A stretch of DNA of 64,000 nucleotides from Ostreococcus mediterraneus (GCA_012295225.1 WMKK01000004.1:163065-227064), one strand, 5' to 3'. Counted from the first letter of the stretch, positions 32,412 through 44,828 are shown. The notes: generated from the sequence alone by a model not told the origin. Numbers and translations: made by a program.

Positions 32412-33243
32412 ATGCAACCGTATGCGCACATCGGCGCTATCTGCTTAAATGTTTTACTTCTCAGTGGAACTGCCGACGGTTGCAAAAGCTCAAGTTCTTG
32501 CAAGGCGTTAACATTCTTTATCAGGTACACCCGTTCGAAATTCTCAGTTCTTAACTGTGTAACTTCCACAATCTCAAAGTTTTGCAGCCTGGTTTCTCCT
32601 TTTGACGACGTTTTCGGCCTTTTATTCAGGTGAACTCTTAACAACAATATACATCAAATAAGTATAACTCGGTTTAGTTGTACAACGTGCCTGCTGCGTC
32701 CAAGCACGACTCGTAGGCGCGCTGTCTTTCACGTGCCTGCGTATTTTGCTTTCAGAAGTGGTGCAGTGCTTTGCTAGTTCAGAAAAATGTGACAGCAAGT
32801 TAAACAGGAATATTGCCGGTACTCCAACATATCTGCTGTGTGCTTGACATAAAATTGATTCATGAATGAATAGCCTTTTTCGCAGGAGAGATTGCTTCGT
32901 CTTTTGTTCTTAGTTCAGTGATTTTGTCGCGTACACCTATTGCAGCTAGCTCTGGTGCAATAGAGAATGGATGGAATCAAACTTTTCTTAGTGGTGAGAC
33001 GCTGAAATTCTGAAGTGAGTGACATAACTTTTTAGATAGCTGCGGCATTCGCTTCATTTTCCGGACGACTGCTATTCTTTCACATGGTTTTGATGGCTAG
33101 CGGATCACTCCATAGTCGTTTGTTTGTGCGCGTCAGTGCTGATATTCTGGCTTGTATAGGATCATGGGTACGTCTGCAGCTTATTTTCTTCACGAACATT
33201 CATCCATGATAAAAAATAGCTTGTATTCGGTTCGCGTACGTGA
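32412..33243 (+). CDS. Predicted small polytopic membrane protein, family not recognised
   Basis: A six-exon model keeps one frame across five GT-AG introns: 32412-32524, 32580-32629, 32756-32818, 32886-32993, 33040-33167 and 33220-33243, giving 161 residues. It begins MQPYAHIGAICLNVLLLSG and has hydrophobic segments ALTFFISFAAWFLLLTTFSA, AAAFASFSGRLLFFHMVLMA and ADILACIGSWLVFGS. The loop between has several Cys (SEVVQCFASSEKCDSK) and Asn-x-Thr (ENGWNQTF). The acceptor for exon 5 was chosen at the second of two AGs because it keeps the frame. The pattern suggests three or four transmembrane helices. I do not recognise the family. The neighbour at 33340 is convergent and unrelated. Support is coding-like composition and a consistent splice chain only. 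Confidence 0.5.
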
Positions 33244-33339
33244 GATGTAAAAATACTGCTTTGTCTTATTGAAATGTACTACTGTACCACAAAAGAAAAG
33301 TTATCCTCCTCAAGCTAAAATAACGTAAGCGTGGCGGAA

Positions 33340-34203
33340 CTAGGCGATGGACTTCTGCACGAGACCGGCCGCTGTATCCCAATCCCCAGTACTCAAAACT
33401 TTGTCTATTGTTTCTGACGGCTTGTCAATGATTTTATCAGCTATGCCGTATGCAATCGCGTCTCTAGCAGTCATATACAATGGTCGCTGAATGTCCTACA
33501 GAGAAAGTGAGTCCATAAATCTCGACCTTTTTGTTAGTAACTCATACCTGCTCAACTTTGCTAGCACTGCGACCAGTCGTCTCGGAAAGAATTTTAACTA
33601 AAACTTCTTTTTGAGCTTTAACCTCCTTCCACTTAATCTGCACTTCCGTTGCCTGCCTCTCACCAGTGCTGGGGACCTTGGGCTGGTGCAGCATTGCTGT
33701 TGCGTGCGGCGTCATGAACCTCTTTCCCTTTTGCCCTGCCGATAAAAGCATGCATGCTTGACCGATGGCTACTCCAGTACCGACAGTATAAATCTTCGTT
33801 TCGAGATTTCAGGTTTTATTTCGAATTTTATGAAGGTAAGATTTACCTCATTTCCAATATACTTCATCGTATCATAGATAGCCGTGGCCTCTGTATCAAA
33901 CCCAACTACTTCACCATCAGCGCGTGTGCAACCTGTTGAGTTGATATATATGTAGCACGGTTTGGATGAGTCGGTGTACTGTAAGTAAAGCAATTCAGAG
34001 ACTATTAACTCTGTTACAGCTGGTACGAGCTGCAAAAGGTCTCAGTGAGACATTCACAAGAAAAGGTATCACTTTACCGGCATCCCTATGTATATGATTC
34101 GGCTGTCTAATAATAGTGACGGTAGATCTGGCGGCGGTGTTTTCGGCTTATGTTCATTGTATGATGTACCAGGCGTTGCACTGGCAGGCGAATTTGAGTT
34201 CAT
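33340..34203 (-). CDS. Plastid Clp protease non-catalytic subunit, ClpR1/ClpR3-like
   Basis: Minus-strand exons give KPKTPPPDLPSLLLDSRIIY and IGMP, then LVPAVTELIVSELLYLQYTD, YIYINSTGCTRADGEVVGFD, TEATAIYDTMKYIGNEV, CMLLSAGQKGKRFMTPHATA, MLHQPKVPSTGERQATEVQI and, at the end, PSETIDKVLSTGDWDTAAGL with stop at 33340-33342. The active Ser of ClpP is replaced in the QACMLLSAG block, so it is a ClpR. The wording TR-DGE-VG-ESE and HAKAM-QQP-like segment fits plant ClpR1/R3. The first in-frame ATG is at 34203, followed by NSNSPASATPGTS, which is short for a transit peptide, so an upstream exon may be missing. About five exons. It and the ClpR4-like gene at 10.5 kb would sit in the same plastid ring assembly. 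Confidence 0.85.
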
Positions 34204-35111
34204 ACTCACCCTCCCGGAACCCCTTGTCCTCTGAACGTATGACAGAAGCCCTAAAGCGAATCACGTTTCTATCGCGTTAGTGCTTCAACGATGTGAAATA
34301 TTGACGTAAAATCGATCGGAGTTCGAGGAATTTGCCCTGGGTAGTGTTTTTTTCTTGCCAACTGTGCGCACGAAGTCAGTACCTTTGTTCCGTCGCGTGA
34401 TGCGCGATGTACAGGTGGGGGATATGTGGACGCGGGCGTGTGTGTTTGTGTTTGTGGTCATCGCGTACTATATCGCAGACGTTCTGGGAAATTCACAGCG
34501 AAACAGTGGAATCTATTTGAATCACTCAACTTCCCTGACGCGTGCTATCTGCTGAAACCCGTAGCGGGTGCGAGAGTTTCTGTGCTTGTAGGTGTGCTTT
34601 TGCGAGTGTCGAGTAAAGTTTACTTTCCAGAATGCATCAACGACGTCACGTTAGTACTATTCGTAGTCCCCCCACTCATATGCAATAGTGCTAATCAATC
34701 ATCGACATGATGATGAAGAATGCATAAATGCGAATCATGGGAGTCCATGGGAGTATTTTATGTGAGGCGCGATTTTTCAAACAAATTTAGATCCGATTTA
34801 TATTGCATATTTAATATTCAATATTGATCAACAATAACAATTTAATCATGATTAGATAGATGACGAAAGGACAATCGCCTCGGCCGTTTATAATATGAGA
34901 AGTATCCTTTTATGCTGACTGAAAAATAGTCCGTATTGGACACATGTGCAATAGCAGCATATACCATATACAGTTCCCAAATATGCGACATGGGCGTACG
35001 CTGTGCGAATCCATGCCAGTGACGAAAACAAGCCCTAGCGGCGCTACATGCCGAGGGTCGCCTAAGGCGCCGTCTTAATCGTTTCTACTAAGACGCGTAC
35101 AATCGTAGGCC
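34204..35111. other. Intergenic stretch with one copy of a structured repeat
   Basis: No gene is supported. Short plus-strand ORFs at 34355-34710 have low-complexity Val/Cys-rich translations and look like chance. At 34903-34961 lies repeat F, an inverted copy of the hairpin repeat at 51.7 kb. The last part is the promoter of eIF2-alpha. Confidence 0.5.
34903..34961 (-). repeat. Repeat F, copy 2 (about 60 nt, one outer arm missing)
   Basis: It reads tatccttttatgctg, then a core attggacacatgtgcaat, then agcagcat, and aligns along its whole length to the reverse complement of 51708-51776. This copy lacks the matching outer arm aaaaggata on its right side. Confidence 0.7.
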
Positions 35112-36301
35112 ATGGAGTGTCGTATGTATCAGCGATGCTTTCCTGAAGTAGATGAGGTGGTCATGGTTCAAGTGGGTTGATATTCTGGTTAGAGATTCTT
35201 CGCACTCACCTTCCTGCTCAGGTGAAGAGCATCGCTGAGATGGGCGCGTATGTCCAATTACTGGAATACAATAACATCGAAGGGATGATTCTACTATCTG
35301 AACTCACCCGCAGGCGTATTCGCTCGGTGTCAAAGCTTATCAAGGTATCCTTGCGTGTAAACTTCGAAAGTCCTGGTTTTACTATCAAAAATGCAGGTTG
35401 GCCGCATTGAACCAGTTATGGTGCTGAGGGTAGATAAAGACAAAGGTTATATCGATCTTTCGAAAAGGTACGTCATTTATGAATCGTGAGAACGATTTAT
35501 TTTCATCCTTCTTCTTACAGGAGAGTCAGTCCGGAAGATGTCCAGGCTTGCGAGGAAAAGTATAATAAAAGCAAAATGGTTCACTCCATACTCAGACATG
35601 TGGCGGAAACTACCGTATCCTACGATCTAGAATCACTCTATAAGGTAATCAAGTGCTGTTATCCCTTAAAACTTTTGACACGTCTGCAGAACCTCGGATG
35701 GCCGCTTTACGATCTTTATGGACATGCTTTTGAGGCGTTCAGACTTATGGTCACGGATGCAGAAAATGTTCTGAATAAAGTTGCTTCGGTCGCATCCGAT
35801 CGTGTGATCCTTGAAGACCACGTAAAGAAAGCTCTCATCAAGGATATACGCCGTCGCATGACTCCGCAGCCTCTTAAAATCAGAGCAGATGTTGAGATCA
35901 CGTGCTTCGGCTACGACGGTATAGAACACATTCGAACAGCACTGCGCGCGGCAGAAGCAGTTTCTACTGAGGATTGCGCAGTTAAAGTGTCTCTCGTGGC
36001 TTCACCATTATTTGTTTTCACTACTCAGACTGCTGAGAAGAACGTAGGCGTGGACGCCATCACCAGAGCAATCTCTGCTGCCACAGTGAGTAAAAACAAG
36101 TGATTTTGTCTCATCGTTTTCACTTTTTACTAGGCTTGCATCACAACTGAAGATGGCACGATTTGCGTTAAGGAGGCTGCTAGAGCTGTCAGTGAAAGAG
36201 ATGATAGACTTTTGGCGGAAAGAATTGAGAAGTTGACCTCGGAACAGACTGAATCTGACAGCGAGGATGAAACCATGGGGGACGTTGAAATTGAACACTA
36301 A
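35112..36301 (+). CDS. EIF2S1: Translation initiation factor eIF2 subunit alpha
   Basis: eIF2-alpha is part of the GTP-Met-tRNAi ternary complex and the target of stress kinases. Exon 1 (35112-35171) gives [20 protein letters not shown]. Exon 2 gives [20 protein letters not shown] and [20 protein letters not shown] (S1 domain), then [20 protein letters not shown], a [19 protein letters not shown] block, ending with an acidic tail [15 protein letters not shown] and TAA at 36299-36301. The helical and alpha-beta domains are complete; length about 310 residues. The residue matching regulatory Ser51 of other eukaryotes is Thr49 (ACC codon in CTC ACC CGC AGG). The surrounding substrate motif (ELxRRRIRS) is otherwise intact. 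About five exons. It converges on separase with 78 bp between. Confidence 0.95.
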
Positions 36302-36379
36302 ACACTAGTCTGAGGGAGAAAATAATAAAATACTGATTATTTTTACAGAATTAGAAACCTATAACTTCTGAACCGATAT

Positions 36380-39300
36380 TTAGTCTTTCTGCGCTGTGAA
36401 AATCGCTTCAACGCATCGATTCATGTGCTTAGCTTGAGTTGCGCCTATGCTTCCCACAAGTTTCCCCACCAGCGCACACTCATTTTTAGAGCCCTTGTCA
36501 TAAAAACATTTCTCAGTACACTGCAACACAGGACCATACATGTTATTATTACTTTTTGGTAGCCACAGATCGATGTACCCTGGAATCTTTGAGAAACACT
36601 GGAGAACCAAAAAATATAGGTGCAGCACCAGTGAGCCATCGTAAACGGCACGAATCCCGAGCGTGTGAAGCCGCTGCAAAGCTATAAGTTCCATCCTTTG
36701 AACATCCATCCATCCACGTGTCTAAAAGATTGACCGAAAACCTATCAATATCTCTATCAGTAACGTCCCATAGATTCGCAAGAATCGATGGAACACCGGA
36801 AAGTAGGTATGTTAGTATGTCTCCATCAGGTTCCAAGTCACCTTCCAAACGCACTACAGCACCACTTGAGCAACCCATGAGAACCACGACTGCATACAAC
36901 ACCTTATTAGATACTACTGAATTGAACACGTACTGCTTTCCAGAACCATGGCCAAAGTACAGGAATAAGTCACTCGTCGCAAGTATATCAGATACGTGCT
37001 GGGGTTGTAAATCATGGGGTGTTATGGACTTCCACTCCTCGTTAGTCACAACGAAGCGGGTCAAAGCTTGTTCAGTGCTCAAGAGGTCTCCGGATGGGTT
37101 CAAAAGAATTGATGTCTTGGCAAGATCAAAGCACGAATGCGAATTGCGGTACTTTTCTTGGTTTATCACACGAGAGTCAGAATACGTAACGCAAGGGATA
37201 CGAAAGAATTGATGCTGAACCAACTTTGGCATCGACTCCCATGGTAATGAAGCAACTTTGTCATCTAGAAGAAGATAAATGGGTCCAAAAGTCGAATGAT
37301 GTATGTTTGTATCTTTCGATTTTGAACGTTTCTTACCACAATTGAGACTTTTGCAATATTCGGCCAAAGCATATATTTCACGTTCGAGCTGCGCGTAATT
37401 TGATAATAAACCCAGTTGCTTCGACGTGGAATCAGATACTATGAACGTTCGTCTCAGAACAGAGGAAATCTCTTCTACACGTAGTTCGTCAATATACTGA
37501 AGCATCAAGCGAAGCAAATGTCGAGAAAATTTCTGCAGCTCAATACCACGTCGCTCTGACACATGCTGTAACTCACTCAATATCTGTGCCAATGTGGTTG
37601 ATGATTCTTTCACCTCATGAGCTTCAGGTTCGCCGAACATAAGAAAAACGAAAGGTCCGAAAACATCCCGCTGCAACGATATGAGAAGTTGATGCAACTG
37701 ATGATCTCGCAGTAGTCGTTCCTCCCACCAAGCAACTCTTTCCGCTCGAGTAAGCTTTTCACTACATGAACAACTTCTGGCGTGATTTAAAATCTCTTTA
37801 AAATGTTCAAACATGTCGTTTTGCACCGAGTCACTATATTTCACTTCTGGCCAAGGTAATTCAATGGTGATCGGTGTTTCGCTGGCCAAGCAGGAGCAAC
37901 GAGTGAGCATGAGAGTCTTTGCGACTCCTTGGTCATATCCAAAGAAAGCTGCACTCAAGCAAGATTCACCTAGTGTGACAATTGGAAATTCAGCGTGTGC
38001 CTGGACTTCAGGATCCAATATTTTACTGCGCAGAGATGCACTCGCAACACTAAGTGCACTCTCGGGAATATCAATGGCTGCTCGCTGTCTAAAACTAGCA
38101 CTATATGACTCATGGGCCGCGTGTGTAAGCCCCTCAGTGTTTACACTGGTACTCGAAACCAAAGCTCCATACAAAATTGCCGACTTTTTCACGAAGTACG
38201 GCGAGCAGTCCCATAATTCGAGTGCCGACAATAACATCTCTACAGTTTCATGATATATCTTGTGTGACTCGGAAGCGCAGCAATCTACCGTTTGTAACAT
38301 TTTACGCAGCTTACGAACATTAAGCGCGCTTCGAGCCAAAAGGGAGCAAGCTGAGTCGACAGTAGAAGTCAAGCTCGCTGAACTCATCCAGTCTTCGCTT
38401 TTCATGAGAAGTAGCTCTGCCGAATTAACATCCATATACATGGAGACATCTATCGCTGATCTACTCAACATAAAAGAACACCAAATGTACCAAGTAGAGC
38501 GACGCTTTGTAAAGTTTTCAATATCGCGAGAATCCATCATTTGTGTGAGATTCGTAACCAACGCATCATAAGCGATTTTACCGCTCGAAGCATCGCCACG
38601 CGCGTGATGTATTGAGCAATTCAGGGCAAGAAGTGAAACATCCAACGCTTCGTGGAGAAGCTGAGTGAGCGTAACTCGCAAGCGGGCCTTTCGCAACAGT
38701 GTTTCGACACTGTGCATTAATCGCTCCGCATCATTCATAAGTGAGCGTTCAATCAAGTGCCGTGCTTGTCTGATGTTGATGGCAGCCGTCAAATAAGGCA
38801 AATTCATACGTTGGGAAATACACAAAGCTTCACCAAAAGAGTTATTTGAAGGTTTGTAGATCCCTAGCCAATACATTATGATCGCGTGGAACGTTTTAAT
38901 TTCCAAGTAAAGTCCAATTATTTGCCACAAGCTTATCGCAAAAGATACTGTGAGCCCATCATAATGAATGGAATTTTGAAGTTGCGAGTGGATTTCTTCG
39001 TTATTCCACGCTTCCATGTCGCCCGTATGGATGTATGGTAAGCTGTAACTTTTGAGCACAAGTTCAACTAGATTGAGCACCTGTGTATTGTATTCGAAAG
39101 CACTTGACAAATCGCCATTTGTAACGTATACACATACTTCAATGATTTTCATGCGAACTCTAACTTCGAAATCACTAAATTGTATGCACCAAACAGGGAC
39201 AGAATCTTGCTTCAATAATGACTCATTCGATGCACTTATTGGAAAAGTAATGATATTGCTAGCATATGACCGTGTTTCGAGCCTCATGCCAGTCATTTTA

Positions 39301-41795
39301 AGAATACTAGATGAAATGCAGGCAGCCTGCTCAAACTCGTCAAATAAGTTCAGTTTGTGGAAGATGGAAACCAGGGTAACGATGAGATTTATCCAGCTTT
39401 CTTTTACACATGCGAAGATTTCATGTGATTGCTTCGCAGTCACTTGACGTGCAAACTGCGCGTATGCATCATTTGATTCTTTTGATAATTCATCAATCCT
39501 AATTTTCATATCCATGTATTCTGTGTCACCAATTTCTTGTCCAGTCAGAATTGAAAGTACACAAGCTTTGATTTCTATGCATTTTGTGGTGAGGCATAGA
39601 TGTTGTTTGACAAACTCATTAATATTCCAGTTTTCATTGGTCATGGCGAGTACCTGACGCAATAGAGAAGGTTTCAGGCAATCGCACTGCTGGCGTTTAC
39701 ATTGACGACGCAGCAGGAAAAGGAGAGACTCCAAAATCTCGTTCAAAATTTTGTAATCCACAGTTTCATTCGCTTCAAGGATGCATAAAGCGGTGCAAAG
39801 TGTGATGGCTAACTTGGACTCTAAAGCCACTAGATCGGCACTGTGGGGCGCTTTCAATCGAAGGATTTCATTCCAAACGCTGAGGTGTTCTATCAATAAA
39901 TCCTGAAATGCTGAGACAGAGAGCTCATGGTCATGATTCCGTTCGAATACTTCTAGACACAATGGCTGTATGAGAGATTCTGGAACTTTGCATAAGCATC
40001 TTGCAAGTTCAAAATTGTATAGGTAACGTAGTTGTGGTTGTCCTCTGAATTGGAGTAATTGCGTGACAGATGTCTGAAATGCCATATGTGGCATTCCTTT
40101 GGTGATACAAGTATCATTGAAAGTAATTAAACATTCTGAAATTTCGTCTAACTCTGGGTCACTGTACATGTCTTGAGTTATCATGGAACAAAAAGCGCAA
40201 TACAAGCGCATTGTAAACGACGCTGATTTTGTAGAGAATTTTTTCAAGAGTTGAACAGTTGTTTGCTTCAAGGCCATCTTGACTATTTTTGAATGATCGC
40301 TTTCCAAAACTTTGACTGCTTTCGAAAACATTTTGGAAACCATATATTCTTTATCAATCTCTGATTCTCCACATGTAAGGGTACAATATGCACGCAAAAG
40401 TGTCACCTGGGTAAGACTCAGGTTTAGCATACATTTCCGAAACAGTGAATCACTGAAATTGCCTCCTGTGACACTCATCATGTTGTAAATGGCATCGACA
40501 AACAAGACCATATTTTCCACAAGCAAGCCGATGAGATGAGGACTATGAATTGATGCTGCGCGAAACACGACTTCTTGCAAGTATTTCATGCAGCCGCAAG
40601 AAAAAATATCCAATGCGCGAGTTATTCGGGGTACATCACTCGCATCACACCCTTGTGATAGTATATGTTCAAAATTCTTTCTCGAATTACGAATCCACTT
40701 CTCCAATTGTTCTCCATCGTCAGGGATACATAAACCTGTCAAACTTAAGCCAAGAAAAATAATTTGCACAAAACTGACACTTTCTAAATTTATACCAGTA
40801 GCTTCACCAATCAGATACATGATGCGGACATCTTTTGACTGTAATCCTTGTTTAGAAGCACGCATTCCTAGATGTTCCAATTCTACAAGCCATTTCTCTG
40901 TTTCAATCGAACGGATCGTTGAAGGACTAGCACGTGCAAAGCTTTGTGTGAATTCCGTGAAGTTTAAGTTCTGTGCAAGTCGCCGGACTAAGTATGGAAG
41001 TTGTTGCCCAGAGTTTGACCTACTGCATGCAGAAAACACGAATCCTGAGATGGCTATGACATCTGCATCTAGCATGTGTGCAGTATAACGAGGCTGCACA
41101 AACCGATCGATAATTCGAATGACGTATCGACAAACTAAAGAAATGTGCTTTTCAGACACTATACCTGCGTCAATCCACAATTGCATACTTTTTACGCATG
41201 AGCTTACAACCGTAATAGACGAAAGAAAAAGTCCAGACTCATCGTCGAGTTCAGTCACTGCAAGCAGTAAGCACAACCAGCATGAAACTACAAGTGATCT
41301 GTAACAACACTGAAACTCTTCACTCTCAGGTAGTGCTGGGTTCAACTCCTTTGTACAAGGGGGTACGGTAGAAATGATCTCAAGCCCATCCAAGATGTAG
41401 GAGACATGTTCGTAAGCCATTTTATGCAATCCTAAGGATAAAAACTTTTGAATGACTTTTAAGTGAGCAGATTCAATAAAGAGCCGTTTCGAAAAATACT
41501 GCTGGTTTGTGTACATCAAGTCCAACAGCGACAGTAAAACATCTAGTTTGCGGAGAAGAAGCTTGTCTGATGCTTCCAGTGAACGTGATATGGAAATCAG
41601 CCAATCGCGCGCCTCGTAAATTGGCTCGTATTTGAGGGCAGAATCAGGCTTCGGAGATAAAAGTTCAATCAAGTTATTTATCTCCCTGCCGCAGAACGCT
41701 TCGTGGCCATCCTTTTTCAAGTTCGTAAGTGTCTCAAGTGCATCCTTCAAACAACTCGAGAAAAAACTTGCACGACCATTGGTACACACACTCAT
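36380..41795 (-). CDS. ESP1: Separase (ESP1), cohesin-cleaving caspase-like protease
   Basis: Separase cleaves cohesin at anaphase. The main exon (41795-36579) encodes 1739 residues of mostly helical repeats, then the peptidase C50 domain: GPIYLLLDDKVASLPWESMP, DLFLYFGHGSGKQYV with catalytic His near residue 1614, and VVLMGCSSGAVVRLEGD with catalytic Cys near 1641. It continues LTYLLSGVPSILANLWDVTD, DSCRLRWLTGAAPIFFGSPV. At 36579 a good donor (AGG|gtacat) allows a 58 nt intron (36578-36521), after which the frame stays open to TAA at 36380, adding 46 residues (CTEKCFYDKGSKNECALVGK ... EAIFTAQKD). Without splicing the frame would end soon after at 36549. The spliced model gives about 1785 residues and uses the sequence better. 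The first exon is 5.2 kb without an intron, in contrast to its neighbours. Confidence 0.93.
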
Positions 41796-42472
41796 TAGTA
41801 GCTATTTATTAGTTGTGTGTTGGTATAAGTCACTTGACAGATTTCGCATTTAATATCTCGGGCGTAGCGCCATAAACCCGCTCGTGCGCCACGCTCTTTC
41901 TACTCTGGGATTTAAAAGACTGCTGCATAAACATGAAGAGTTAAAAACTACGCCGTTCAGGTGCGGCTGAATCGTTTCGAGCAGAGAATGCCGTGTATAA
42001 CGTTTTCAACAACTACTTTTGAAAAAGTATGTTTTGTTTGCACCTGTCGTCAGGTGCACCTGTAGGTGCGCTGACTGTTGAAAAACGAAGAAAAATACTG
42101 ATAGAGAACCCATATAATTCCAAAACCAAAGCTGGCTTTCGAATTTTATAACCTAATATTGATGAAAATCAACATATGATGTATTACGTGTACAGTACTG
42201 AAACCTGAAACATTTCGCTTTATCTCACGGAAACTGAAAACTTGAGTTTCCGTCGTCCGAACACCGCTCAAGGTCACTAAACGGCGCCCTTACGCGGGAC
42301 ACTCCGAGCCTTCGGAGGTTATCGGGGAAGAACTTCGTACATTCGCTGTTTGGCACATTCAACTTAGTTGATCACACTCAAAATTTGAACATTTAAGTGA
42401 GTTGCACTCAACGTGCACACTTTTTTGTTTCGAAAATTCTGAACGGGGAACGTTCGTGTTTGACTGAGCGAA
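41796..42472. other. Divergent promoter region between separase and HDAC
   Basis: 677 bp without a supported gene. Near 42040-42072 there is a short run of related CACCTG/CAGGTG sequences (cacctgtcgtcaggtgcacc, then tgtaggtg), which includes E-box-like palindromes. Nothing else is recognised. Confidence 0.45.
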
Positions 42473-44066
42473 ATGACAAAGTCAAAGATAGCATATTTCT
42501 ACGATGCGGAGGTTGGTAATTTTTATTATGGACAGGTAATACATGCACGTCTCTTGTTAGTTTGTGCTCCAATCGTTGACGTGCTAAGTTTTTGTTTCTC
42601 TCTGATCAAACTCACACTTCTTTCACAGGGTCATCCGATGAAGCCGCACCGAATGCGAATGACACATAATCTTCTGTTACACTATGGTTTACATTCACAC
42701 ATGGAGGTACTTACCCTGACCTCTTATCTGATATACTTTCACACAAGAGTCATAGGTGTTCAAGCCAACACTTGCAAGCGCTGAAGATATGACACTGTTT
42801 CACAGTGATGACTACGTCGAGTTTCTTCGCTTAGTTACGCCGGAGAATCAGCATGAGCATTTAAGGCAGCTGAAACGTTTCAATGTCGCAGAGGATTGTC
42901 CTGTTTTCGACGGACTTTTCAACTTTTGTCAGGTGTACACAGGTGGTTCAGTTGGCGGGGCAGTTCGGCTGAATCATAAGCAGTCTGACACTGTCGTCAA
43001 CTGGTCTGGTGGTCTCCATCATGCGAAAAAGGCTGAAGCGAGTGGATTTTGCTACATAAATGACATCGTGCTGTGCATCCTCGAGCTCCTGAAGGTTCAT
43101 CAACGAGTTCTATATATCGATATTGATATTCACCACGGTGATGGTGTAGAAGAAGCCTTCTATACCACGGACCGAGTAATGACAGTATCTTTTCATAAAT
43201 TTGGCGAGTATTTTCCTGGAACTGGACACTTACAAGATGTTGGTCAACACGCAGGCAAGTACCACAGCGTCAATGTACCGTTGAAAGATGGCATCGATGA
43301 TAGTAGTTATGAACAGTTGTACAAGCCAATTATGTCCAAAGTGATGGAAGTTTTCCGCCCAGAGGCAATAGTTTTTCAGTCAGGTGCCGATTCTTTGTCG
43401 GGTGATCGTCTCGGTTGTTTCAATTTGTCAATTCGTGGACACGCTGAGTGTCTGAAGTTTATGCGCAGTTTCAACATTCCTATGATAGTGTTGGGAGGAG
43501 GAGGGTACACAATACGTAATGTGGCACGCTGCTGGGCTTATGAGACAGGTTGCTTATTGGGTATAGATATGGATGATAAGTTACCAATTAATGATTACTC
43601 CGAGTATTTTGGTCCAAACCATCAACTTCACATTCAAACAAGTAATATGGAAAACCAGAATACCTCAGAATATTTGCAAGGTGTAAGATCTCGCATTTTA
43701 GAACATCTTAGTCAGCTTCAGCCTACTTCAGGCGTATCGTTCCATGACGTTCCCACTACACATGTGGGGCTTGAGTCTTCTGAAATGGGAAATACAGCGG
43801 TGGAGCAAACTGAACTGATCACTATTGCACACGACGCAGAACTTGAACACGAGCACGCTGTAGACACCCGCTCTGCCCGACACGCTGGCCCGGCAGTGCA
43901 TGTTGAAGAAGTTACTGAGTTGCCACGGAGCACAGGAGTCACTTCAAAAAGTACGACACTTGACTTAGCGAACGCATTTGCCTTGCCAGGTCAAAGTAGA
44001 ACCAACAATGCGTTACCCCAGAGTTCTGCGAGTCTCGGAGTTAAACATCACGGCACTATGCAGTAA
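42473..44066 (+). CDS. Class I (RPD3/HDA1-type) histone deacetylase
   Basis: A zinc-dependent deacetylase of histone lysines. Exons are 42473-42535, 42629-42706 and 42756-44066; the junctions give [20 protein letters not shown] and [20 protein letters not shown], both standard class I sequence. The catalytic block is [20 protein letters not shown] (His pair), then [18 protein letters not shown] with zinc ligands Asp and His, [32 protein letters not shown] and [15 protein letters not shown]. About 480 residues. The last 110 residues are a divergent Glu/His/Thr-rich tail ([20 protein letters not shown]). Introns of 93 and 49 nt both lie in the first 80 codons. All active-site residues are kept. 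Confidence 0.95.
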
Positions 44067-44318
44067 CGAATGTAGTCAAGTGAAGGACATTACTGTACAC
44101 TTGTACGGCACTTAGTGCATTTGCAAATGGGCAAAGAATCGTTATATGATACTTTTATCTTTTTATTACAGGTTCTGTAATATTTCAATCCAAGTTCTGC
44201 ATCATACGCCACCGTCACGAAAACGTTTTATGATCGCGCACAACAAGGTTTGTCTGCGATACGGGCTGCAAGTTCTATGATTCTCTAAAGTGACCTGCTA
44301 ACTAGCAATCATGGTGAG

Positions 44319-44828
44319 TTAGTTGACACTGTAAGCGAGCTTTTTCAAATACGCTTGAAAAGCTTCCACCAAAGTCCCCACCTCCCCTTCAACGCCCTGA
44401 ACTGTCGTTGGCAAAAAGTCAGAGATGTTTGTGCAAACTTGGCGCTCTTGCCATGTGCAAAGTGCGTCCATGCTGACAAAAAACTGTTGAAACAATGAAG
44501 AGGGGAGAACGGATGGTATCGTTGACCCGCACATTCGGTACCCGTGCACACTCCTTGGTATACTAGTTGACTCTAACTTAGAACTTGCTTCCTTTGCGAG
44601 ATCGACTGCACTTAGGTGCCTCAAGACTTCGCTGGATATCTCTGCGAACTCTGAATCGAATCTTATGAAAGATCTCATTACTTCTTTTGCCTGTTGCTCT
44701 AGCATACGTGTTCTTTTCAGCGTACTGGATGACACGCGAGAACTGCGAAGCGAACAAAGTTGGTTCTCAGCTTGCTGTAAAACGTTATTTAGAAACATAA
44801 GTTGTTCCTCTACTCTACCGTTAGTCAT
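44319..44828 (-). CDS. Coiled-coil protein, function unknown
   Basis: From ATG 44828-44826 the product is 169 residues: MTNGRVEEQLMFLNNVLQQA, ENQLCSLRSSRVSSSTLKRT, MLEQQAKEVMRSFIRFDSEF. The first half has heptad-like hydrophobic spacing typical of a coiled coil. The second half has FQQFFVSMDALCTWQERQ and ends LVEAFQAYLKKLAYSVN. This layout recalls central-channel nucleoporins of the Nup58/62 type, but the likeness is weak and I do not assign it. A cttccag acceptor just upstream of the ATG means a 5' exon may exist. It lies downstream of, and opposite to, the HDAC. Confidence 0.5.
   Translation of the reverse strand: MTNGRVEEQLMFLNNVLQQAENQLCSLRSSRVSSSTLKRTRMLEQQAKEVMRSFIRFDSEFAEISSEVLRHLSAVDLAKEASSKLESTSIPRSVHGYRMCGSTIPSVLPSSLFQQFFVSMDALCTWQERQVCTNISDFLPTTVQGVEGEVGTLVEAFQAYLKKLAYSVN

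Noticed and set aside
32886-33169. ABC-transporter transmembrane segment (GRLLFFHMVLMASGS...RVSAD)
   Set aside because: The likeness is short, there are no nucleotide-binding motifs, and the whole gene is only about 161 residues.
35486-36103. ORF starting at Met 35486 as a separate gene
   Set aside because: It is the third large exon of eIF2-alpha preceded by intron sequence; the true upstream exons are at 35112 and 35222.
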